Assembly (NCBI GenBank): GCA_964036275.1
Contig: OZ038434.1
Coordinates: 34,991,279 to 35,055,278, forward strand
Direction of reading: 5' to 3'
From: Litoditis marina
Lineage: Eukaryota > Nematoda > Chromadorea > Rhabditida > Rhabditidae
Length of the DNA stretch: 64,000 bases
Both the position numbers and the translations under genes were made by a program. Of the stretch, positions 1 to 14,000 are shown piece by piece; position 1 is the first letter of the stretch, and every line of letters starts with the position of its first letter. Under the pieces are notes generated by a model. The model was not told the DNA's origin and did no database searches. It saw only the letters and a program-made list of their open reading frames with translations.

Positions 1-260
1 CAGAATACGTCACTCTTAGATTGAGTTTCACCGTTAATTGACCCTTTCTAAGACATTTTCATCATTTGAAAATATATTTGACGTCAACTTTGCACTTTTC
101 AAAAATGACGTCATCTGGTCTCCAGAATCCCAGAATACGTCACTCTTAGATTGAGTTTCACCGTTAATTGACAGTTTCTAAGATATTACCATCATTTGAA
201 AATATATGTGACGTCAACTTTGCATTTTTCAAAAATGACGTCATCCGAGCTCCAGAATCC
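1..260. repeat. 130-bp satellite, two units (array cut by window edge)
   Basis: Two tandem units of 130 bp begin at 1 and 131 with CAGAATACGTCACTC. Each contains TGACGTCAAC and the CRE-type palindrome TGACGTCA. The same unit forms a longer array at 43266-44045. The array probably continues upstream of the window. Confidence 0.9.
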
Positions 261-820
261 TCGATGACGTCATCAGTAGAAGACTTACATCTAAACCGAT
301 GTCAGTTCATGTCGTGGTATCATACTTCAAATTTTACTTGAATTGGTTAGGACTGAGCTGAGTTATAACGCAATTTGATTTACCCCGACAGAGAGGGCGA
401 GAGAGTGCACATAATGAAGAGACGCAGAGACATTTTCAAAGACCTATAACTTGATGAAAAAAAAATTTTTTCGAAAAAAAGTTTGCGCCCCCAAGGTTTG
501 AGTGGGATATCTATCGTGTCCCAAATTTTCAGTCAAATCGGTTCACACATAAAAATTTCCCAGGAGTGCGCACACACACTGACACACGACGGAAGTTGGC
601 GCTCTTGATGAAGCGAAAACGTCATAACTTGGCTCAAACTTGACCGATTTCGTTCAAATTTCGAACATAGCTTGTAAATGTGCCATAGAAAATCAGCAAA
701 TCATAAAAAGTTCTGATTTGCACAATTGGACCTTTTTGAGAGTGAACTAAAAAAATGAAAGCGCGCATTAGCCGGACCAAAGACAAATCTCGCACAGCGC
801 TTCGCGCTGCGCGCGATTTC
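261..820. mobile_element. Unique tail of the satellite-bearing element, copy 1
   Basis: This stretch is nearly identical to 44046-44613; differences include a short CA-repeat indel. It ends in a GC-rich hairpin (AGCGC-TTC-GCGCT) just before the two copies diverge. Satellite plus tail therefore behaves as one mobile or duplicated unit. No coding capacity is seen. A Helitron was considered because of the near-terminal hairpin, but no CTRR terminus follows it, so the class is unassigned. Confidence 0.75.
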
Positions 821-824
821 GAGT

Positions 825-1100
825 TTTCGAGTTTTTTCGAGTCGAGTCGAGTTTTGAGTGTTTTTGGACCCAAAAAGATACATTTTTCGAGTCTGGAATT
901 ATGATTTTCAGGTTTTTGCGTTCATAATTTCGAATTTTCGAGTTTTCGAGTTTGGCGAAAAATCGAGTTTTCGAGTTTTGGAAAATTTCGAGTTTTCGAG
1001 TTGTCGAGTTTTGGAAAATTTCGAGTTTTCGAGTTTCGAGTTCGACTCAACTCGAAAATTTTCGAGTTTTTTCGAGTCGAGTTTCGAGTTCGACTTTAAC
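825..1100. repeat. TCGAGTTT low-complexity tract
   Basis: Degenerate tandem repeats of TTTTCGAG and TCGAGT variants. The open frames across it are low-complexity artefacts. It follows directly on the end of the satellite-element tail. Confidence 0.85.
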
Positions 1101-1109
1101 AACCCTAGT

Positions 1110-1320
1110 ATGCATTCTTGCTCCCTCGTCTCTCAATTTCTTTCCCGCTCCCTTCTTTTCTCTCTTTCTCTCTCTCTCTCCTTCTTCTTTCTCTCTTCCT
1201 CCCTCTATCAGCTCTATCTCTCTCCCTCTCCACTACCCACCTCTGTGAACATCAGATTCTCTTTCTCTCTCTCCTTCTTCTTTCTCTCTCCCTCCCTCTC
1301 TCTCTCCTCTCCCACTACCC
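1110..1320. repeat. CT-rich microsatellite with internal duplication
   Basis: Pyrimidine-rich (CT/CTTC) tract. A block ending in CCACTACCCACCTCTGTGAACATCAG occurs twice, near 1230-1256 and 1310-1336, so a roughly 80-bp segment has duplicated. No gene is supported here. From 1340 to 2037, downstream of the zinc-finger stop codon, only dispersed GGTTACC-type repeats are visible. Confidence 0.7.
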
Positions 1321-2037
1321 ACCTCTGTGAACATCAGATGCGGCGTACAGTGGATGCATCTGTAGCTCAGCTGCCTATTTAGATGATGACGTTTGTGAGC
1401 TTCGAGATCCGGATTACTCGTCTGCAAACCGCTACACATGTCGCACGAGCTGAAACTGTAAAACTCAAAAAAAAAACCAAAAAAAAATCTTGTCTACGGT
1501 ACAAATATCTTATCTATGATACAACACCGGAAACGGAAATCTCACAAAAGTAGCTCGTTTTTCGGTTTGCCCTTTTCCAAGCAAAGCTCATCGGCTTACA
1601 TTGCTCAATCTTGCGGTGTTTGTGGTTTGATCTCGTCGTCGCTCGGTCAACATTTGAGTTCGACGAGATCAAACTACAACAAATAGTTGACAACTGCCTG
1701 TGTGCCCGAAACTCGGCTAATTCCTCATTTTATCCGGCATCTCGTTAACAGCAGTTAAGCATTAGACGGGTTACCAGAATAACCCTTTTCCATTGAATTG
1801 GCGACAATGTTTCTGAGTACGGCGGACCATCACTATTGGCGCGCTGCCACCTGCCAGTTTGGCCCGCACAAATCAATTGGATTGCTGGTTGGTACAATGG
1901 CCTTGATTTGCATATTTTTCCATGGCACTGATTTCAATTTTAGGGTTACAAAGAGGTCAACCAGGTAACCCGATTAAGGTTACCTGAAAACGGTTGAAAA
2001 AATAACGGGTTCCTTGTGAAATTGAGGCAGAAACTCA

Positions 2038-5000
2038 CTAGTAGACGCCTTTCTTGTTGTGCTCGTCCATGTGCGCATCGAACTGACTTTTCACTTCAAA
2101 CGCGGCGCAACAGCCGCGACACACGTGGGACACGCCGTGCAACGGCACTCCAAAGTCCTGAAAAGAAAGTACTACACATGCCTGTGAAGTAAGACTATTC
2201 TACGAAAAAGAAGCCCGTTATAAGATCGAAATACGTGACTATTGACTGACTACGTGACTAAAACATACGTATCGACTTTGCATTGAAATAGAAAAAAAAA
2301 CTTTCTATTTTCGATAAAAGTACTACACACAAACCAGTAGTGAGGTAAGACTGATCTACAAAAAAAAGAGTCCGCTTTAAGATTCAAACACGTGACAATT
2401 GATGCTTTTGCATCACAACTAGATAAATGTTTCCAAGTTCGAAGAAAAATTAACCCATTTTTGACAACTTTATTGGGGTATGTTTAAACATTAATATAAA
2501 TACTACAAAGATTAGCCTAAAAGGCTGCTTTCATACTTTTTTACGTCGGCGTTAATGTGAAGAAAACATACGTATCGACTTTGTTGGCGTTAACGCCGGC
2601 GTGAATTAATACGTATGTTTTCTTCATCATTAAATAAGGACGTTTATGTGGACCAACCTCGTGACATCGGTCCTTTAAACTGCAATTGAAAAATGTATTG
2701 CGGTTTACCCGGACCGAAGTGTTGTGATTGGTCCACATAATCGTTCTTCTTTAAGACGTGAATGATACCTCTTCGCACAGCCGACACACATTGCTCACGT
2801 CCTGTGAGTGCTCGAACGCTTCGTGTCGCCGACAGTTCGCCTCCTGCCAGAACATCTTTGAGCACCACGAACACTTGACCGTCTTGGGCCGACTTTTCAG
2901 AGGTGACAGTCTGAAAATCGGAACACCATACACATGACACATAGGCGCAAAGATCGATCACACTCCAAAAGCAAACTTGTCCGAATAGCCAGGAAAAATC
3001 GAGAAGCGTCATACGTGAGGCGATTTTCTGATGTGTGCTTCACATAAATCATATGAAAGTCGAGTGTTTAATCTGGCTACGAAACCGGGCGTGAGTCTAG
3101 CTTTTCATCAGAAAGGGGTCAAAAATTGTTGAGATTAGGGCAGTTCGAAATTCTGGTTGAAAGAAAAACGGGTGATTAAGTGGAGCATCCAACAAAGTCA
3201 CCCTACGTTTGAGAAGCGTGCTATTTTGTCGCCGAAAGCGAGAAAACGCTGTCTATTTTCGATGCAAAATTATCAATTTTCACGTGTTGGAATCCAAGAA
3301 CGGACTAATTTTTATCAAATGGTCGGACCTTACTGGTGCATGGGTAAACCCTAAACCTGTCTGCTATAAGGAAAAATCCAAAAGATTGAAACAAAACTGC
3401 CCCACTTCACAAATCATTCGACTTTTGATTATGTTGCTACTAGGTCAGGCCATTCACAAACAGCGTAGCTTTAACAAAATTGTGAACTAAAACTTTTTAC
3501 GTCTGATTTTTCCCGCATTTTCATGTCTAACATAAGAAATTGAAAAACAAAATGAATGCTTACTGGCTCGTATCGAGCAACACGATGCCTTCTAAACTAT
3601 CCGACACCGAAACGACCATAGTTTTAGAAACGGCCGGCTGCGAAACGGTAGCTGTCACCTGTAAACATGCAATCATCCTTTGAAGTTCTCACAACCCAAG
3701 CTCTATTACTTCACAGAACTTGCTCGCATTTGTAAAGAAAAATTGGTTGGTTCTGAAAAACAATTTGATTGCTTTTCGGTTGTTTTCTAAATCTGCTATG
3801 AATTCAACAACCAGGCTACTTTTTCGTGAACATCGAGGAAACTTGTGTTTTCGAAGTAAACTTATGACATTTCACGTATTATAGTTCAACGCGTCCAATT
3901 TTCTACATTTTCCGCAGAATAGTCACTGGTGTGTGACTATATGACTATATCAATCGACTGACAAACTCCAAAAAGAACCGCTAACTCCGTTAAAACTACC
4001 AATTATTTTTTAACCGGGTTACAGTTAACAATTTTTTATCACCCTTTGTAATCCTTTTTCGAACGTCATTTGGGCGAAGTTCACGGCTACCAGGTGATTA
4101 AAAAAGTGTTACCAATAAAATTGGTTAACGCGTTAACGGCTAACTGGCGCAGTTACCGAAAAACGCGGTTAAATTAAAAATTCGTCCCATCGACTCACTT
4201 CTAGGATGTCATCCAGAACCACTACATCGTCATCTGTCGCTACCGCCTCCACCGCCGACACCACCGCTTCAGCTTCGACCTCTACCAGTGAGTTTTCTGA
4301 AAGAAAATAAGAACGAGTGCTATACAGTGACAATTGATGTCTTGAATCACCTTGTGAGCGTTTACCAATGATAGAGAGAAAGAACGAGAGAGAGAGAGAA
4401 AGAGAGGAAAAGAGAGAGATGAGAAGATAAAACATGTAGAGCGTACTCTACAGAGTGTAACACTTTAAAGTGGAAACAAGAGAGTTTATGTCTGATTTCG
4501 CAGCTCAAGATCAGACAAGATAGAGAGAGAGAGAGAGAGATAGAGAAAAACGAGAGAGAGATAGAGAAAAAAGAGAGAGAGATACCTTCCGCAATGGGTT
4601 CAGATGCAACTTCTGTCCGTCGTGTCCCATTGGCTTCCGACCGCGACTGCGAACTGTAGACGACGTCCCATATGGAGTCTTCTTCTGTTGCTCCATGAGG
4701 GGTAACCACGTCTGTAGTTTGAACAAATTCAATTTGTAGTTTGGTCTCGATTTAAGTTCTAGTTTGGTCTGGATTCACGCCAAAACGGCCAATTCTACAA
4801 CTAACCGGTTTTCAGGTAACCTAACCCTTTTTAGGTAACCTATTCTCGAGGTTACCTTGGTGGCTAACCTGAAAGTAACCTAAAACTAAAATCCGGTTAC
4901 CGTTCAAACTAACGGTAAAAACCACATTTTGCATTAGAAAAACAGGTAATCGGTTTTTCATTTTAGGTTACCAACCGGTTACCTTCTGAGGTAGCCTGAA

Positions 5001-8000
5001 AAATAGGCTACCAAAAAAGGGTGAGATTACCTAAAAACCTGGTTGGATATAGAATTCACCCGCCAAAACTCACGCTTTTCAACCGAAGGACAACGGGATC
5101 AAACTACGAATTCTGCGGCACAGAGCAACATACACCGTATAAGCGCACCGTATCAGAAGTTTAACCGGTCTCAAGTTAATCAGATTCAAGTCGTAATTTG
5201 ATAGCCAAGGCAAGCACACAACAAAAAATATGAAAAAATAGCCTGGAACAGCAAAGTAATCTCGCGTAGCAATGCTGCCAAAAGTGTGCTGTAGCCCGTT
5301 CCATTCCAACTGAGACTCCTACAGTAAGATTACCAAACTTCTAGTTGGTTTTCATTGAGTAAATTTTACCGAAAAGAATACCAATTTCGGCATTCGAAAG
5401 GCAAGCATACCAGAAAGGCACAAAAACACCACGACCAAACTACAACCTACAAACAAAGCCGGACGACTTGTCTGGCTATTTAGTACAAACGTGAGATCCC
5501 CAGACGACTCTGTTGTATGATTCAATATTCAGTGAAGCATCCTATTAACAGAAAATCAAAAAAAAAAGAATCCTGGGACAACAAAGTGGTGTCACGTGGC
5601 AATGCTGCTAGAAGTGTGCTATCCCATTTTACCGTTTTTGAATTTAAAAAAAAAACACTCCATACTATTGAATAGTCAGATCTTACTGGTTGGAACCAGG
5701 TTAGATATAGTTCCGGTCATTTCCACTGAGACTTGGCAGCGTGCCAACTGCCAATGAATATTCAATTCTATTTTTCGCCACTTTGAAGTGTTTCCAGAAA
5801 CACCAAATATTTGTTAGTGGTTCTTCAGCTCCATGAGAACACGTGAATGAAAAAGGATTTACAATACTCATTTTTGCTCTGAGAAATAGTCGTTCGAAAA
5901 TCTTGGCATGATGCCAATGAGTCGAAACGAACTATATATAGTTCGTTTCACCGATGGATGTCCTTCTACAGTAATCCGTCAGATATTCAGAAGGTTTCTT
6001 CTGAATATCTGACGAACTTTCAGAGTTTGTAGTAGTAAACGTGCAGAAGTTACTGCCAAAACTTAAAAAGAATCCAGCAACGCCAATATATCAGACTTCA
6101 ACCTGGAATTTTGACCAGAGGGTTATAAGTGGGTGGAACAGACAACAAACTATAGAACTGACCGCCAGAGCCAACCACCACCACCACCGATGCTTCCGAC
6201 GGCAGCAAAAACTCGTCCGACTGATCGAGAACTTCTTTTGAGAAGGATGGGGAACGAGGCCGATCTACAAGACTCTCAATAACAATTTCAAGATTTATTA
6301 ATTCACGTTATATTGTACTATAATGGTGTCAGTACTTATAGTTATGATTTTGCCTTTAGTTATTTTGTTCGTCCCCCTTACTATTGGCCTTTCTAATAAT
6401 TCTATACTGGCTAATAAGCTAGGGTGACCTACAACTTTTCGCTTCTTCTGTGAGCGCATGTTTAACTGTTCAAACACCCAAACCGACACTATCCCACCTG
6501 CAACTGGTTCCGGTACCACAGGAACCGTCAGATTGCCAGAAGGGACCGAATCAGCACAACACATTTCCTCGCCTGGTGCGACCACCGCAGAAACTACTGC
6601 TGTTCGACAACTCTGTGACGACACTGGAATGTGAAAATGAAACACTCGCCAAAAACATATTATATTTACTAAGAAGATTATATGATAAACATATTGGTTT
6701 TATCATATAATTTTTTTAGTAAATATAATATGTTTTTGGCGAGGATTTGATTTGTTTTTCATCTACAAATAGATGGAAAAAAATATGTTTCTTTCATCTA
6801 TTTCTTCTCGTATCTAGTTTCATCGTGGACTTTGCAACGAATAAACTCAATATGTTTGAAGCCTATGAAGTCCTATATTCTAAAATCACTGTCTTTGAAC
6901 TTATCTTGAGGTAACTTTATTTTACTAAAAAACTTAATAAACAATTATTCGATTTAAACACAGCGTACATAGTTCTTCGACGAAAAAGGCGGTTTACATA
7001 TGCAACCGGTTGCATGTGTACAAAACTATTGGTTGCTTTTCAAGTGCAACAGAATTTGTCTACAGTGAGACTTTTTGGTTATGGAATGTGATTTCGGTTG
7101 CATACGACCCGGTTGCATGTGGGCTCACACGGAAAATGTTCCTACCTCGTTCCGCATCTGTCGGCGACTGATCGGCTTCTTTCGATAGGACGACTGGTTC
7201 CGCTCCCACCTGAACCACCAATTCAGCGGACAATGGTGCGACAGGGGTCGGTGAGCATTCTAAACCAGATTGTATAAGATAAAAGTCAGCTACATACACC
7301 AATAAGGTTAATAAGGTGTGACTATTCTACAGGACGAAGCCTGTCTTTAGATTCAAAAACTCTTGATATTCTTGTGGTTTGACGAGCGGCCAACTAATCT
7401 GCGTATCCTTGATCTACACACTCTCTCTCAATGATCTACACAATCAATCGAACCTTCTGCTGTCTTTCTCGGGCAAATGGCAACTATACCTCGTTCCGCA
7501 TCTGTGGGCGACTGACTGACATCTCTCGATACCACCACCGCTTCAGGCGACCTTGTTACCAAACTACTGTCAGGTGACCGTGATCCCAGAGCCGACACTA
7601 CTGGCGTGACTTCAGTGATGGGAGTTGGTGAGCGTTCTGGAACAAAACACCGTTACTCCGTCTGATTAACTGATGTGTAATACATTTTTCTGTCTAATAC
7701 ACCTTATTTTGCCTGAATGGAACTTTCAGACGCAAATAGAACCAATCGAATTGTAAACACATTTTACTCGGAAGAACTTCTAGTGATTTGGAAAATACTA
7801 ACATGAGGAAAAGCCGCCTATAAATTCTGTTGGCACGTTGCCGGGTCTCAGTGGGAATAGCGAGAACTATGCCCACCTTGCAAACGTTTTGTCTTCGTAA
7901 GATCAACCGATGCATCATCTTCTTCATGCCTTCGTTTCAAATTCGGCCTCTCGTTATTTTCCGCCGCCGAACCGGACACATGGTCCTTCTGAAAAGAACA

Positions 8001-11000
8001 ACTCTAGGCGGCACTCATACTTTTCACGTCGGCGTTCATCGCCGACCTAACACAATACTTTTGATCAAACACCAGTAAGCTCTGACTAAGCGACAGAAAA
8101 TAGTCCGTTTTCAGATGTAAACACGTGAAAGTTTATAATTTTTCTTCAAAAGTAGACCGATTTTCTTCTTTTCTACGGAAAAAATATTCCGTTTTTCGAA
8201 TTTTTATGACTATTCTGCCAACTTTACTGGGGTAAGCCTTTAATGCGTATTGATTCAGTATCATGTTAACGCTAAATCGATACGCATGTTTTCTCCATTA
8301 TTAACGCTGGCGTTGAACGTCGACGTAAAAACTATGAATGCGGCCTTGGTGTGATCTGTGAAAACACATCATACTTTCTTCTCGAAAACCGCCGGCATAC
8401 TCCTATCCCAAAGTTGTCCGCAGAGCCAATCGACAAACCGGCTACTTTCGCGCCGAAAACGAGAAAACTTGTCTGCTTTCGATACGAAAGCATTCATCTT
8501 TTGAACTTGAGTTTAAAGAATAACGATTATGTGCTCCAATCTCAACGCCTCAGTCCTTTAAACTGCAATACATTTTTCAATTGCAGTTTAAAGGACTGAC
8601 GCGCCGAGATTGGAGCACATAGTCGTCCTACTTTAAATTTGAATGAAAATACGGACTGCTTTTTGTTGATTAGTCAAACCTTGCTGGTGTATCGTGTATG
8701 CTCGCTGCGATCAAACTACTGCACAGTGAGACAGATATATGCCAGCTTTCTCTTACCGATAGCACAAAACACATTGGGAACTCCCCCTCCCCCTGCTTGA
8801 TTTCAATTTTCTAGTTTTTATTCGAATTTAATGCCTCTGTGGAAAAAATTTTTTTCCCAAATCGATGTCATTTCACAGTTATCTCTCAAATATTCCGAAT
8901 GCTTTTCTAACGAATTATTCATTATCTTAGTTTCAAACTTCTAAACAGTTTGAAGTAGCGATGGTGCAGAAGATACTGCTAAAATTGGGAGAAAAATCAA
9001 AAACGCCAAAATAGCAAACGTTGATCTGGACATTTAAGCATATAACTGTAGAGGGTTATAAGTGGTTGAAATAAACTATACCTGCTCCATCCGGTCACAT
9101 GACCTAGTTGCTGTCAGCTGAGAACCCCCCGTCTGTTGAACTGTGGCTGGCAGCTTTCCATCGGCTGTCAGCCCACAAATGATGTTGATTGTTTCTATAC
9201 TCGTCTTACGAGAGCGACATGAGCTCGAAGATTCTGAAACGTCTTCTATATCCCCATAAACAAGTGAGGTCCGACTAATGGCCCCCAAAAAGAGCCTATT
9301 TGACGCAGACTATGTTCTATATCCAAGACATAACTATCCCTAGGTGCCGTGCTGTTGGTAGTTCATTCAATTCAAATACAATTCGCCTAACTATACCGGG
9401 TGGGGCGAATATTCATGAAACTACGATTGCTTCCACCTCGCTCAATTGTGCATCGAAAACATCCACATATTCTCAATTCTTGCAGGAAAAAAGTCCTTTT
9501 ATTCGATGTTTCTGGATAATCAGTAAATCATTACAAATTAAAGTACCGTCTGCCACTACTGCTTCAACCTTCGTCTGAATATCGTGTCTCGCGACCGAAT
9601 AAAATCGGTCAATTTTGTATCAAAAACAACCAAATTTTCTCTACTTTTGTCGGGAAATCCTGTTTTTTTTCTGGATAATCAGTGAATTTTACGTACCGTT
9701 GGCCACGACTGCTTCTACTGTTGTCTGAATGCCGTGTATCGTCGCCAGATGCCCGCGTAGTCCCATGATGGAGCAGCACGTCTCCCTACAGTCCACTTGC
9801 GGGCAGAGAGGGCGCGCTGTCGGAAGGCAGCCCGCGGCAACCAGGCGCTGTACCTGAAAAAGGGCCAATTCCACGAGGAACCCGGTATTTTGTTAACCCT
9901 CTCTTGTAATCTAACCATTAACACTTTTGTAACAACATGGGAACCCTCTATTTCAATGTACTTTGAAAGAAATTTGATGTGAATAAGCGGTTAACAACAA
10001 GGTGACCCAATTAATGTTTACCAATTAATGTCAGGCAGCGTACCTACACTGATTGCTTGTAGAAAGAGGGAATTATACTGTTATCCTACTGTGTGCTGTG
10101 TAAGAACATGTGCATACGATTCGTCGACAACACTCTACTTCTACATACTTCACTATACAGCTGACATACATACAGTATACAGCTTGTAAATACAGTAACG
10201 TTCGTTTTTCTATATATAATCTAATTATTACAAAGTAAGGTGAAGGCCTGGCTGAGCGAACAAAATTAATCCCTTTTCGTATGTAAATAAGTGAAAATTT
10301 ATGATTTTTCATCAAAGTTGACAGAGTCCGATTGTCTTCTTTTCGGATAAAAAATAGTTTTTTCTTTTTTCTCTCTCTGACTATTCGGACCACTTTATTT
10401 ACGTATATATAATATATATATATTACCCACTCACCAGTAAAGTTGTCCGAATAGTCACAAAAAATTGAAAAACGGCCCACGTCTTTGCCAAAAAACGAGA
10501 ATATCGTCTATTTTCGATCCAGAATGGTTAATTTGCACGTTGTAAAACTAAAAACGGACTACTTTTTGTCGAATAGTCGGACCTTACTGTGGCCGTATCC
10601 ACCAATAATTTTTCCTCTCCCGGGAGCGTTTTCAGGCTCCCGGGAGAGCAAATTTGGTTGAAATGTCGGCTCCCGGGAGCCAAAAACGCTCCCGGGAGAG
10701 GGAGAAATTATTGGTGGATACGGCCACTGGTGTATGATATTACCACTCACCTTACCACCCCTCTCCAGATAGAAATCCAGTTCTTTCCGCTCATCAACAT
10801 CGAAACAGTCGTAGAGATGACGAACAGCCGTAGCCTCGCCCTCCGTAATTAATGAACACCCCTCACACATGAAGGATCTGAAAACTTATTATGCCGTTAG
10901 TCTATTGCACAGTCCCTTCGTCCCTTGAAACATGTTACACACAGCAGAACTCAGAAACATGCAATCACAAAGGCAAAACTTTCTTCTCGTCTCCAACATC

Positions 11001-14000
11001 AATCGATACGTTTCCAATTCGCAACCTCGTACGATTGCCATATAGAATATTGATGAAGTTATTTTTTAAACTAGTTTTTCTAGGAGATACGTATCACAAA
11101 TTGGGTGTTTTATCTGGGTCTGGGTCAGCAAAATAGAGAACAGGGTGGGACGTGAGGTTTTCCCGGAAAGGCTATAATTGTTGGAGTTAAAGTAATTTCC
11201 TTATAGTGGAAAACGGGAAAAGTTAATGAACCATACAAAAAAGTCACCCTGAGCGCCTGAGTGTGAACTATTTCACTATAATTAACTAAGGTTGGGTCAT
11301 CCACTGATAAGAACAGACCAATCGGCATATGGATTGTTAAATATTCGAAATGCCTAGGTGACCGAGGTTTGTAATACACAAACTAATTGGGTTTGCACAG
11401 GCAAACTCTTTACTTTACCAATATAGGTACTCGACTCTATTTGGACTATTTGACTAACTGGTGCATGCAAACGTACCCCAACGTATCAGCTGGTTCCAGC
11501 AACACAGGTGGAACGAAGAAGGATTCTACCAGCAGTTCTTTCACGAGAGCATTCAGGCCGGCTGTAATCGCGAGGTCGTCTCGGGGTGGGCTACCAGCAT
11601 CTTTAACGACTTCAGAATTCTGAAAATAGAAGAATCTAGACTCATGACTGAAGAACGTGCGCGTTAAAGTTAAATAACGTGCACGTTAAAGTCACACCAT
11701 TCAGGAGTCACCATTTGCTCAGATGTAACCCACTTTTAAAGAAAATGCGCGTATCCTTACCGGTCTCTTGTCAAAATGTGATCCAAACATAGAATTTTGA
11801 TGGTTTTGCAATTGGATCGAGTAGCCATAACCAGTTTGATGGGAGTGCAACATAAAAAAATTGTTTTGTCAAAAAGTGCAATACGACAAAACATTGCATT
11901 GGTTATTTTTCAAAATAGTTGAATGTACGTGCGCAGTCAATCCTTCTCACTCATTTGATTCTAAAAATGAGTCTTTTGTTGTTGCCGATACTCTGTTTTA
12001 CATGTTCGAATACAAATCTATTGTATTCTAACTCTCACTCACATCAACTATATCCGCTTTGCCATCTTCCTTCTTATACCAGAAATACGGGGACACCGTA
12101 TACTCGGGACCGAGAGATGGATCCTGGAATGAACCACACTTTTTCGACTTCAATAATTTTGGGTTTATTGAGTAATCACCTAGGGGGGCTATATCACGTT
12201 TCTTTCTCTTTGGCGGGGATATTAAACTTCTCGAAAATTCGAACCACCACTATCCCACCAGAAGAGGAAAAAGTCGAGGGGGATCGTTTTTGGTCTAGAG
12301 GGGGTCGAAAATTGCACGGTTTTAGCAACCAAAACGGAACTTTGCTCGGAATTTTTCGTTCATTTTTTGGAATAAGGACTTTTTCATTTTTCAAAAGGGA
12401 GGATTACATCAAACTATTCTCTGCCCACAGTTTTCTAGAAACCGCTTCGCACAGGTGGCCTACGACCTACCTACAGTCAAAAAAATAGTTTTTTTCAGTC
12501 GCGAGCCCTTCGAAAGAGTTCAAAACTAATCAAAACTGAGATTTTCATCAATCTGTGGTGTTACAATTTCACTATTTTTGCAGGAAATTTGCTGGTTCTC
12601 AACTCGCGACCTCCACTTTTTATAAAACTTTGTTCGGGACCCCCCAACTCCTGAGAGGCCGTGGCAGTGTATGTGGACTATGCTTGTCCCCCATACGTAA
12701 AATACCTTAACATCAGGTCGAGAGAAGTGACCATGAACAACACCAAAAATAGAGTATGTGTTGTGTAACTAAAACAGCCGTATTTTGTTCACCAATCTTA
12801 GTTTCTAAGACGTATGTGATCCGAAAAGTGACCATGCGTCGATCGAAATCTCGCCAAAGTGAGCATCAGTCAGTATCGAAATTGGAAGGTATTTTACGTA
12901 TGTTGTTCCCTACATACCTGCTCGTGAAGCCAGGCCGTCAGTGCCCGACCGCCGTCCTCCCCAACATAAACAGCGACACAATCATCGTCCGGCAGTTTTC
13001 TCATCGTCTCGGTCTCTTCACTCTCTTCTTCGGTCGCCATTTTCTAAAATTAAAAGTAAGAAACATTAAACTCGAATAGATATCTAAATGCATCCAGTTA
13101 GATTGTCCAAGTGGCCACAAAACTCAAAAAAATGGGTAAAATGTTCGCCAATATTGGGTGGAAATGTCTTTGATGCAAAGTGATGAAGGATCACGCGTTG
13201 GAATGGAAAAACGGTTACCTTTCTGTAGAATAGTCACACTCTATGTGTGTATATAAACTACTTGATTATTCTAATCTCAATCAAACTAATCTCACCTTTT
13301 CTTGTGCCAAATGTCTGGAAACTTCTCGTAGATGGTTCGCTAGAATAATTGAAGAGGGCAGATGTGACAGAATGTGAAGTCTGAAAAACTTGTTGAAAAG
13401 TCGAAGATCATTGTCTGTTTGTTGATCTAACGCCAAACTAGTTGTACGTTGTACATGCAAACACTCGTACCATGTGAAATAATGAAAGATCCCGATATTC
13501 ACTACATTATGTTTGTAAAGAAGACAATTTTCTAGTTTTTCTGGTTAACGGACCCCCCCCCCCCATGCGCGGACAACTCTCCTTTTTCAGTTCAAAAATG
13601 ACCGTAAATAGTCTATAATAGGTTGAGTTGAGGGGGAGTTATCCGAGAGAGGAATGATTTTTCGCCCAATCACTTTTTCTTCAAAAGCTGTATTTGGTCG
13701 AGATCCCAATTGTGTCAATACCGATGTGTCAAACTTACAAATTTTGTGACCCGATTTTTTTCTCGGAAAAGCTTTTTGGGAAAAAGTCGAACCAACCTAT
13801 ATTGAACCATTCCGTGTACAATTTGGTCGCAAGCTTCACATTTCTTGCTCTCCTCTGGATGATTTTCGGCCATGTGCTTCTCCAGAGAAGATAGTGAGGA
13901 ATCAGCCGTCAACTCATAGCAATCGCAGGAGAGGAAACGGTCTGAAAAAAAAACATATGCGTATTATGTCTCCCCACACCTAAAAACCATAACCATACAC

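Noticed and set aside
858..1382. 174-codon frame
   Set aside because: Runs through TCGAGTTT and CT-repeat tracts; the Phe/Ser/Leu-rich protein is a low-complexity artefact.
11919..12488. 189-codon open frame on the plus strand within a zinc-finger intron
   Set aside because: Long for chance, but it has no recognisable domain, no clear exon borders and lies antisense inside an intron. It may be an old transposon fragment; not called as a gene.
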